NCBI GenBank assembly: GCA_945836565.1 | Contig: CAMALN010000126.1 | Coordinates: 1-5,623, forward strand | From: an uncultured Lachnospiraceae bacterium | GTDB taxonomy: Bacteria; Bacillota; Clostridia; Lachnospirales; Lachnospiraceae | Length of the DNA: 5,623 bases | Reading direction: 5' to 3' | In this document: in pieces, positions 1 to 5,081 of the stretch | Layout: each line of letters begins with the position of its first letter | Position numbering within the stretch: position 1 is the stretch's first letter | Program-made: the position numbers and the translations under genes | Notes under the pieces: model-generated | Seen by the model: only the letters and a program-made list of their open reading frames with translations | Database searches by the model: none | What the model was told of the DNA's origin: nothing

Positions 1-1374
1 CGGTTCAAACACATTATCAATATCGACTGAAACAGATATACCTTTTTCTTCTTCCTCATCTTCAGGCATGAAGTCAAAATCCTCCATTTCAGTTTCTATG
101 TCTTCTATGTCATTTTCACGCTCATCTTCATTCGGTTTTTCATCCGATTTCTCATCCGATTTTTCAAATTCATTATCCTGCGAGGCTTCATATGTAGCAT
201 CTACTTCTGTTTCAAATACTTCTTCACTATTATGATTTTCCACATTCAAGCTAATTTTCTCATCTATATTATCTTCCAAATAATTAGCTTCAGGCTTTTC
301 TTCTGAGTCTTCTTCAATTTCATCCTGATTATCTAATTCCTCTTGAGACTTACGTTTATTGAACAACTTCCAGATAAAGCCTTTTTTCTCAGAATTGCTA
401 TCTTCTAACTCCTCTGATTCCTTATAATCACTGTCAGCTTCCGAAGATTCCTCAGCCGACACAGCATCCACAACAGTTCCTTCTTCTAAATCCCGTTCAT
501 CAACAGTCTCATTTTGCTCTGAAGCCGCAGCCGTCTGATGTTCTGCTTCATCTACACTATCGTCACTGTCCTCTGTTTCGTTAGAAGCATTATGTTTCTT
601 CAATAGCTTTTTAAGTTTTCTTCTGCTTCCAAGAGTCGGTTCCTCAAAATCGTCTACCATTATCGTTATCTCCGGCTCCTTCGGATGAATTCTAAGCTCA
701 TCAGCTTCAAGTAGAAGCATTTCCTGCTGTCTGAGCTCCTCCTGACTTTCCTCATCATCCTCCACAGGCTGCGATGCATATATATAGAAGCACTCCTTCG
801 CATCCACTGAACCTTTGATAATATCCGATATAGTGTCGGCATACTCCGAATTCTTATATGTAGCAGAATAATCCATATACAACGATTCGGCTTCATCTTT
901 TAAACCACAAAGCCATAGCAATATAAACAATTCATATGACCACTGATAATCCATATTGTCAGCATAATAAGTACCCAAGAGTTCACGAAGCATGGCTAAA
1001 TCAGAACCCTCAGCTTTATTCTTCAAATATTTAAGTTGTATCGTTTCTTCTGCTGACTCATCTGCATCAAACATATAGATATCGTAATATTTTCGGGCTA
1101 CATCCCAATATCCGATTCTATAATAAAGGTCTATCAGAGAAAACATTATACGCTTTGCCTCCGGTGCCATCTTATGCGCCATAAGAAGTATCCTTCTGGC
1201 TTCGGCATAATGTTTTGTCTCTATATAAACCTCACCACATGTTCTTAAAAATTGAGGATTAAGGGACTTAGTCAAATCCTGGCTTTCAATTATATCCAGA
1301 GCCAAACTATATTCTCTTGCAGCTGCCAGCTCTTTTATCTTATTTACACTGGACATACTAAGTCCCGAACCCAT
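1..1374 (-). CDS. TPR-like N-terminal domain with long acidic tail, hypothetical protein (3' end outside window)
   Basis: The reading frame is open without a stop for 458 codons from an ATG at 1374 to the left edge, so the C-terminus is missing. The start is supported by a GAGGTGATG ribosome site (1377-1385). Residues about 5-235 are alpha-helical. Two TPR-like helix pairs are visible at about 40-73 (around CGEVYIETKHYAEARRIL) and 74-107 (around LIDLYYRIGYWDVARKYY), followed by further TPR-like helices (WSYELFILLWLCGLKDEAES, 144-163). From about 205 the chain becomes low-complexity and dominated by Glu, Asp and Ser, so it is probably disordered. Two basic or amphipathic islands interrupt it: SRRKLKKLLKKH (250-261) and EKKGFIWKLFNKRKS (329-343). 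There is no signal peptide or transmembrane segment in the visible part. TPR domains usually bind partner proteins; the function here is unknown. The gene lies 17 nt behind the YbjQ-domain gene, so the two are probably co-transcribed and translationally coupled. Confidence 0.85.
   Translation of the reverse strand, partial: MGSGLSMSSVNKIKELAAAREYSLALDIIESQDLTKSLNPQFLRTCGEVYIETKHYAEARRILLMAHKMAPEAKRIMFSLIDLYYRIGYWDVARKYYDIYMFDADESAEETIQLKYLKNKAEGSDLAMLRELLGTYYADNMDYQWSYELFILLWLCGLKDEAESLYMDYSATYKNSEYADTISDIIKGSVDAKECFYIYASQPVEDDEESQEELRQQEMLLLEADELRIHPKEPEITIMVDDFEEPTLGSRRKLKKLLKKHNASNETEDSDDSVDEAEHQTAAASEQNETVDERDLEEGTVVDAVSAEESSEADSDYKESEELEDSNSEKKGFIWKLFNKRKSQEELDNQDEIEEDSEEKPEANYLEDNIDEKISLNVENHNSEEVFETEVDATYEASQDNEFEKSDEKSDEKPNEDERENDIEDIETEMEDFDFMPEDEEEEKGISVSVDIDNVFEP
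128..163. repeat. Three tandem 12-bp units inside the acidic-tail coding region
   Basis: Three adjacent 12-nt units read TCATTCGGTTTT, TCATCCGATTTC and TCATCCGATTTT. The unit length is a multiple of three, so copies add four residues in frame. They encode the KSDE-type repeats in the acidic tail of the minus-strand protein (about residues 425-436). This is a small in-frame microsatellite that could vary in copy number between strains. Confidence 0.75.
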
Positions 1375-1391
1375 ATCATCACCTCAAATAA

Positions 1392-2489
1392 TTATTGACC
1401 TTCAAATACCTTTTCAACCTTCTCGATTACGGTATCCTTCATATTTCCTCTTGTCTTCTCATACTGAAGACCTGACTCCATAATCTCAAGAAGCTGCATT
1501 CTGTAGCCTGCATCTATATCCTTTATGTAATCCATAAGGACATCCTTTATCTCCATTACATATTCCTTAGTCTGCATCTTTGCAATCATCTCATCAGGAT
1601 TGAAGTTCGAAGTGCTCTTCATATCCTCCTGCTTACGTCCGCATATCATACATTCCTCAGAACCGGCTTCATTCACATAACCACAGTTACATGTCCAAAT
1701 CATACCGTCTGTTCTGTACTTCTCAACTGCGTCGATGCCTCTCTTCTCCTTGAGAGCTGCAAGCCTGTGTAATGGAAGAGTTACATTTACAGGCAAATCA
1801 TTGCAAGCATATACTCCGGTTCCTGTAACATATTTTGATATAGTTACCTTTGAATCCTTTATAAGCATAATATCCTTCGCAGGGAGCTTACAATCTATTT
1901 CATTTGATTCTATCTGGGTAATATTTCCCTTTTCAAATACAAAATCCAGATTCTTCAATACAAGCTTCTCTTCATACAGATTTGTAAGCTCAACATCTGC
2001 ACGAATTGCTTTTATATCATCCTTATTATAATTGAAGAAATCTGCTGATATCTTAACACCCTTGCTGTTTCCTGCAAGCTTAACCTTAACAGGTCTCGGA
2101 ACCAATCTGTTGTAATAATTACTTACATAAAGCTCTTTCATAACAAGTGGATCTGTCTGTTCCTTCTTTGCAAGCTTAACAGCAGTTCCTGTAGCTGTTG
2201 TACCCACAGAATTATTTGCAAACTGTATGTAGTTAAAATCAACACCAATTATTGCATCCGCTCCCATTCTTGCAGCAACCTTCTTAAGCTTCTCAATAGC
2301 TATTTCATTTGATTGCTCAAGCTTTGTAGTAAGCTTCTCACTTTCCTCATCTGACATCTCAGTTATACCTGCTGCAAGTCCCTTGAAGAAATTGGCTCCA
2401 TTAACAGTCTGTCCGGTTACAAACCCCAAGTACTCAGTAATCTCGTATCCTTCAAAATTGTAACCAGATGTAAATTTAACTTCTGACAT
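1392..2489 (-). CDS. YbjQ-domain protein with C-terminal zinc ribbon, function unknown
   Basis: The protein has 365 residues. Residues about 3-107 match the YbjQ/UPF0145 family (PF01906): FEGYEITEYLGFVTG near the N-terminus, the NGANFFKGL segment, a helix (50-75), then MGADAIIGVDFNY (75-87) and a closing TATGTAVKL strand. Stand-alone YbjQ proteins are only about 105 residues, so this is a multidomain version. Residues about 115-240 look beta-rich and I do not recognise them. Residues 265-284 form a zinc ribbon resembling the RanBP2 type, W-x-C-x-C-x3-N-x6-C-x2-C, with Cys267, Cys269, Cys280 and Cys283 as likely ligands. The rest (about 298-365) is predicted helical. There is no signal peptide or membrane segment, so it is probably cytosolic. 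The start at 2489 follows GGAGGGG (2496-2502) with a 6-nt spacer. The biochemical role of YbjQ proteins is not established, and I assign none. Confidence 0.88.
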   Translation of the reverse strand: MSEVKFTSGYNFEGYEITEYLGFVTGQTVNGANFFKGLAAGITEMSDEESEKLTTKLEQSNEIAIEKLKKVAARMGADAIIGVDFNYIQFANNSVGTTATGTAVKLAKKEQTDPLVMKELYVSNYYNRLVPRPVKVKLAGNSKGVKISADFFNYNKDDIKAIRADVELTNLYEEKLVLKNLDFVFEKGNITQIESNEIDCKLPAKDIMLIKDSKVTISKYVTGTGVYACNDLPVNVTLPLHRLAALKEKRGIDAVEKYRTDGMIWTCNCGYVNEAGSEECMICGRKQEDMKSTSNFNPDEMIAKMQTKEYVMEIKDVLMDYIKDIDAGYRMQLLEIMESGLQYEKTRGNMKDTVIEKVEKVFEGQ

Positions 2490-2523
2490 ATAACACCCCT
2501 CCGATAAAATATAATTTACAAGT

Positions 2524-2555
2524 AATATACCACAAATTTACTTCACTTGAAAGTG
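2524..2555 (-). promoter_or_regulatory. Probable extended -10 promoter of the YbjQ-TPR unit, with overlapping palindrome
   Basis: On the minus strand, TATATT (2529-2524) is a good -10 box preceded by TGG, which gives an extended -10 (TGn) element. A weak -35, TTTCAA (2552-2547), sits exactly 17 nt upstream. Transcription would start near 2517, giving a leader of about 27 nt before the ATG at 2489. The -35 box lies inside a palindrome with five-base arms, CACTT-TC-AAGTG (2555-2544), which could be a repressor or activator site. This implies the YbjQ and TPR genes can be transcribed independently of thyA-folA. The assignment is by inspection only. Confidence 0.45.
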
Positions 2556-2618
2556 GTTTTGTATATTTTTATCTAAACACCCAACATTTTTTGGTAATTT
2601 TATACATATTATATAAAT

Positions 2619-3122
2619 TTACAATTCCTTCACGTTCGTATTTTCGTATTTATTAAAATAATACAGCAAATCAAAATACGTCTGTTCTTCGCTGTCTCCT
2701 ACCAGTCTCCAATTATCAAGCTCGTCCAGATTCGGAAAATAAGTATCTGCTTCATATTTATAATCAATCTTTGTCACGTGTGCATATTTACAATACGGAA
2801 GTAGCTGTTCATATATAGTGCCACCTCCTATCACAAAGATTTCTCTATCCTTATACTTTTTTAACTCCTCCAGCAATTCATCAATAGAATGAACTACCGT
2901 TGCATCCTTGACCTTATATTCAGGGTCCTTCGACAAAATAATATTGTCCCTACCCTTCAATGGCTGCTGATTTGGAAATCCCGCCAAGGTCTTTCTTCCC
3001 AACACTACCACGTTTCCCATAGTTACTGTCCTGAAAAATTTATGGTCGGCAGGAATACTAACCAACAAATCACCTTTATTTCCAATAGCCCAATTATTAT
3101 CTACTGCTACAATTAAATCCAT
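2619..3122 (-). CDS. folA: Dihydrofolate reductase
   Basis: This 167-residue protein has the normal length for a chromosomal DHFR, which reduces dihydrofolate to tetrahydrofolate with NADPH in the cytosol. The family signature is clear: LIVAVDNNWAIGNKGDLL at the N-terminus; the active-site segment IPADHKFF, where Asp26 corresponds to the catalytic acid Asp27 of E. coli; VVLGRKT (39-45), part of the NADPH site; NIILS; and IFVIGGGTIYEQLLP, the conserved Gly-rich nucleotide loop. The usual Pro-Trp before the active site (E. coli Pro21-Trp22) is replaced by Leu20-Val21. As I recall, this occurs in other clostridial DHFRs, so it need not mean loss of activity. The ATG at 3122 follows an AAGGAAAGG-type ribosome site about 9 nt away. 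It lies 59 nt behind thyA on the same strand, fitting a thyA-folA operon that recycles the dihydrofolate made by ThyA. No convincing terminator follows it. Confidence 0.95.
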   Translation of the reverse strand: MDLIVAVDNNWAIGNKGDLLVSIPADHKFFRTVTMGNVVVLGRKTLAGFPNQQPLKGRDNIILSKDPEYKVKDATVVHSIDELLEELKKYKDREIFVIGGGTIYEQLLPYCKYAHVTKIDYKYEADTYFPNLDELDNWRLVGDSEEQTYFDLLYYFNKYENTNVKEL

Positions 3123-3181
3123 ATCTTATTGCCTTTCCTTTTTTATATGAAAGTTCTTTGCACCATTCTTATAGACGGGTT

Positions 3182-4012
3182 CTATACTGCGATAGGAATA
3201 TTTTTTATCTGCGGACCCGTTACGTAATCCTCTATCTTAAAATCATCAACCGTAAATTCATAGAAATCCTTTATATCAGGATTCATAGTAAATTTCGGTG
3301 CCGGATATGTCGGTCTCTCAATAAGCTCCTTTACGATAGGGATATGTCTGTCATATATGTGTGCATCTGCAATCACATGAACAAGCTCTCCCGGCTTAAA
3401 TCCTGTAACCTGTGCCATCATATGCACCAAAACAGCATACTGAACCACATTCCAATTATTTGCCGCAAGCACATCCTGAGAACGCTGGTTTAATATTGCA
3501 TTCAGCCTGTCCCCTGTCACATTGAATGTCACGCTATATGCACAAGGATACAGATTCATCTCATGCAAATCCTGATGCACATATATATTGGTCATTATTC
3601 TTCTGCTATAAGGATTATTTTTAAGGTCATATATAACCCTGTCAACCTGGTCCATCATCCCCTCTTTATACTGATGCTTTACACCCAGCTGATATCCGTA
3701 TGCCTTTCCTATAGAACCATCCTCATCAGCCCACTCATCCCAGATATGACTATTCAGATCTTTAACATTATTCGACTTTTTTTGCCATATCCACAATAAT
3801 TCATCTATTGCTGACTTGACATAGGTTTTTCTAAGTGTAATGGCAGGGAATTCCTCTGCCAGATTATATCTGTTAACAACACCGAAGCGTTTTATCGTAT
3901 AAGCATAAGAGCCATCCTCCCACTTCGGTCTTACCTTTTCACCCTCAGTGCTATATCCATTTTCGATTATATCCTTGCACATAGAAATAAACAAATCATC
4001 TGCTTTACTCAT
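3182..4012 (-). CDS. thyA: Thymidylate synthase (ThyA, B. subtilis ThyA-like branch)
   Basis: The 276-residue enzyme makes dTMP from dUMP, using methylene-tetrahydrofolate as carbon donor and reductant and releasing dihydrofolate. Key residues align with E. coli ThyA at a constant offset of +11: Arg137-Arg138 (SRR), the nucleophile Cys157 (YPCAY), Arg177 and Asp180 (QRSQD), Asn188, His218 and Tyr220 (ADAHIY). The segments ELLWIWQKKSN and HIWDEWADEDGSIGKAYGYQ closely resemble B. subtilis ThyA rather than the E. coli form. The His after the nucleophile in E. coli (PPCH) is Ala158 here; B. subtilis ThyA likewise has a non-His residue there. I chose the ATG at 4012 because it has a GGGGG ribosome site (4018-4022) 5 nt upstream and MSKADDLF is a normal N-terminus. 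A longer frame from TTG at 4075 lacks a ribosome site and would cover the promoter region. folA follows 59 nt downstream. Confidence 0.95.
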   Translation of the reverse strand: MSKADDLFISMCKDIIENGYSTEGEKVRPKWEDGSYAYTIKRFGVVNRYNLAEEFPAITLRKTYVKSAIDELLWIWQKKSNNVKDLNSHIWDEWADEDGSIGKAYGYQLGVKHQYKEGMMDQVDRVIYDLKNNPYSRRIMTNIYVHQDLHEMNLYPCAYSVTFNVTGDRLNAILNQRSQDVLAANNWNVVQYAVLVHMMAQVTGFKPGELVHVIADAHIYDRHIPIVKELIERPTYPAPKFTMNPDIKDFYEFTVDDFKIEDYVTGPQIKNIPIAV

Positions 4013-4092
4013 CTTTACCCCCACTAACCTTATCAATATTGCTTTTATATATAGCTTGTGATAGCGTTTATACAAAAAAGAAAGGATTTTTT
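4013..4092. promoter_or_regulatory. Shared divergent control region between thyA and the XRE regulator gene
   Basis: This 80-nt stretch holds both 5' leaders. For thyA on the minus strand, a tentative promoter is TTGTAT (4075-4070), a 16-nt spacer and TATATA (4053-4048), giving a start near 4041 and a leader of about 28 nt. The same TATATA tract reads symmetrically on the plus strand, so an overlapping promoter for the regulator is possible, but no good plus-strand -35 is visible. The regulator's ribosome site is AAGAAAGGA (4078-4086), 6 nt before its ATG. I found no strong palindrome that clearly marks an operator. Confidence 0.4.
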
Positions 4093-4470
4093 ATGTTTGA
4101 ATACAATTTTTCTTCCATCATACGTAAGCTTCGTCGCAAATATAATTTTTCATCTGCCACCGTCGCTGACAAGCTGTTTCTCGACCGCACTACATATTCC
4201 CACTATGAAATCGGTGACCGCATTCCCTCTATAGAAACCATAATACGATTATCAATCATATATAAAATACATCCTTTGGAATTGTTCTATGCTTTAATCC
4301 CCGAAGACATAAGAGAATTAAGTAAAGAAATGATTGGATACAACGATTCCAATAATATGACTTTTACAGAAGAGGAAATGTCTTGCATACGTAAACTTTG
4401 TAAAATGGATTCAAAAGAAATTGCTCTTTTATTCAAAATTGTGAAAGCACTAATAAAATACAACTTATAA
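4093..4470 (+). CDS. XRE-family helix-turn-helix transcriptional regulator
   Basis: This 125-residue protein is the only plus-strand gene. Residues about 7-65 form an HTH_3/XRE DNA-binding domain: first helix SSIIRKLRRKYNF, second helix ATVADKLFL, recognition helix DRTTYSHYEIGDRIP, then TIIRLSIIYKIHPLELF. The TYSHYEIGDRIPSIET stretch is the family hallmark. The C-terminal part (about 70-125) is helical without a recognised sensor domain, and its last helix (ALLFKIVKALIKYNL) may serve dimerisation. I chose the ATG at 4093 for its AAGAAAGGA ribosome site. An upstream TTG at 4039 extends the frame by 18 codons but has no ribosome site, and the extension does not resemble an HTH N-terminus. It is divergent from thyA and convergent with the metalloprotease-like gene, with 14 nt between stop codons. 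Its target is unknown; autoregulation or control of thyA-folA is possible from position only. Confidence 0.9.
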   Translation: MFEYNFSSIIRKLRRKYNFSSATVADKLFLDRTTYSHYEIGDRIPSIETIIRLSIIYKIHPLELFYALIPEDIRELSKEMIGYNDSNNMTFTEEEMSCIRKLCKMDSKEIALLFKIVKALIKYNL

Positions 4471-4484
4471 TACTCTAAGCAAAA

Positions 4485-4952
4485 CTAAGCCGTCGCATCA
4501 AAATTGCCTCCTGTCAGGGCTTCTTTTTCGTATGCCTTTCTATTCTTATCATATGGACTTTGCTCACTGTATTTTATCTGAGTGTTAGTAACTCCTCCTG
4601 CAACATAAACTCTTCCACACTCCGGGCATACACCCATCTTCAAAGACACCGAAGCACTAACCAGCTCAGCTCCCGGCTTTGAAGACTTTGCGATTGCATT
4701 CGCTACATGTTCTCTCTCGTGAGCACTGACCTTTGAATAAGATTCCTCCGGTCTTATCACACCGGGCGTCTTATATGAGACATTATTTTCATTTGAACCG
4801 TCCTGATATTTACGATTCTTGCAGGTTTGACATTCACCAGCCTGTGATACCCTTGAGGAGCTGTCAACCGTATTATCGGCATTTACAGGAGTTACTCTAC
4901 TTACATTACTTACCGGTATAGTATAATTATTACTCATTCCGCTTATTAACAT
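4485..4952 (-). CDS. SprA-related putative metalloprotease
   Basis: The 155-residue protein resembles the SprA-related family (PF12118), whose members carry a zinc-protease-like motif. The core is visible in order: ECQTCKNRKYQDGS (40-53) with Cys41/Cys44; VSYKTPGVIRPEESYSKV (58-75); AHEREHVANA (77-86), in which His78, Glu79 and His82 make a HExxH motif; then VCPECGRVYVAGG (108-120) with Cys109/Cys112. The four Cys could bind a structural metal. The first 35 residues are Ser/Asn/Thr-rich and look disordered. There is no signal peptide or membrane segment, so it is probably cytosolic. The start at 4952 has an AGGAGG site (4960-4965) with 7-nt spacing; the internal Met6 has none. Proteolytic activity is inferred from the motif alone, and the substrate is unknown. 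It lies downstream of the structured region 4980-5069 and of the lectin-like gene on the same strand. Confidence 0.85.
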   Translation of the reverse strand: MLISGMSNNYTIPVSNVSRVTPVNADNTVDSSSRVSQAGECQTCKNRKYQDGSNENNVSYKTPGVIRPEESYSKVSAHEREHVANAIAKSSKPGAELVSASVSLKMGVCPECGRVYVAGGVTNTQIKYSEQSPYDKNRKAYEKEALTGGNFDATA

Positions 4953-4979
4953 AGACTAACCTCCTCTCATAATATGTAA

Positions 4980-5021
4980 GTCATAGCCGACTTTCCCGCT
5001 ATGCGGGCCCCTCTCTATGAC
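4980..5021 (-). other. Nested inverted repeat in the leader of the metalloprotease-like gene
   Basis: GTCATAG (4980-4986) and CTATGAC (5015-5021) are perfect 7-base complements. They enclose a GC-rich hairpin, CCCGC-TAT-GCGGG (4995-5007). A further arm, CCGAC (4987-4991), abuts the first repeat and is complementary to GTCGG (5027-5031), just outside the second. These two pairings cross, and the 5-nt linker seems too short for both to form together, so they may be alternative folds. No U-run follows the hairpin on either strand, so it is not a standard intrinsic terminator. It lies 28 nt upstream of the start at 4952. Confidence 0.7.
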
Positions 5022-5029
5022 ATGTCGTC

Positions 5030-5069
5030 GGAACGCATCCTAATTATGAACTTCGTTCATAAGCGTTCC
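5030..5069 (-). other. Long two-stem hairpin covering a ribosome site
   Basis: GGAACGC (5030-5036) pairs with GCGTTCC (5063-5069), and TTATGAAC (5044-5051) pairs with GTTCATAA (5055-5062) around a 3-nt loop. The two stems are contiguous on one side and separated by seven unpaired bases (5037-5043) on the other, giving 15 perfect base pairs. In the minus-strand transcript the hairpin holds the start codon of a six-codon frame and touches its AGGAGG site (5068-5073). It begins 12 nt after the stop of the lectin-like gene. It could be a regulatory leader, an RNA-processing site or part of a dispersed intergenic repeat. Confidence 0.75.
5040..5060 (-). CDS. Possible six-codon mini-ORF (MNEVHN)
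   Basis: An ATG at 5060 is preceded by AGGAGG (5068-5073) at an ideal 7-nt spacing and is closed by TAG after six codons (MNEVHN). One base later another ATG opens a seven-codon frame, MRSDDMS (5038-5015), which has no ribosome site of its own. A third tiny frame, MTYIL (4984-4967), ends at the ribosome site of the metalloprotease-like gene. Only the first has a real initiation signal. It may be a leader peptide, a decoy start, or a by-product of the hairpin sequence. Translation is not shown. Confidence 0.3.
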   Translation of the reverse strand: MNEVHN

Positions 5070-5081
5070 TCCTCGTATATA

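Noticed and set aside
666..896. Minus-strand 76-residue open frame inside the TPR/acidic gene
   Set aside because: It lies out of frame within a continuous 458-codon reading frame that has a good start; its composition is not protein-like.
1735..2031. Plus-strand open frame inside the YbjQ gene, and similar frames opposite folA, thyA, the metalloprotease-like gene and the lectin-like gene
   Set aside because: They lie antisense within well-supported genes and the translations show no recognisable domain.
2581..2594. CCAA...TTGG inverted repeat just after folA as a terminator
   Set aside because: The stem is only 4 bp, AT-rich and lacks a U-run on the minus strand.
3123..3181. Seven-codon frame between thyA and folA
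   Set aside because: It has no ribosome site and its length is expected by chance.
4013..4075. Longer ThyA starting at TTG 4075
   Set aside because: It lacks a ribosome site and would cover the promoter region; the ATG at 4012 has a good site and fits the family length.
4039..4092. Longer XRE regulator starting at TTG 4039
   Set aside because: The 18-codon extension has no ribosome site and does not resemble an HTH N-terminus; the ATG at 4093 has AAGAAAGGA in place.
4471..4484. Bidirectional terminator between the convergent XRE and metalloprotease-like genes
   Set aside because: The 14-nt gap contains no inverted repeat, so no terminator can be supported there.
4995..5007. GC-rich hairpin as an intrinsic terminator
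   Set aside because: No run of T follows on either strand; it is better seen as part of the nested repeat element.
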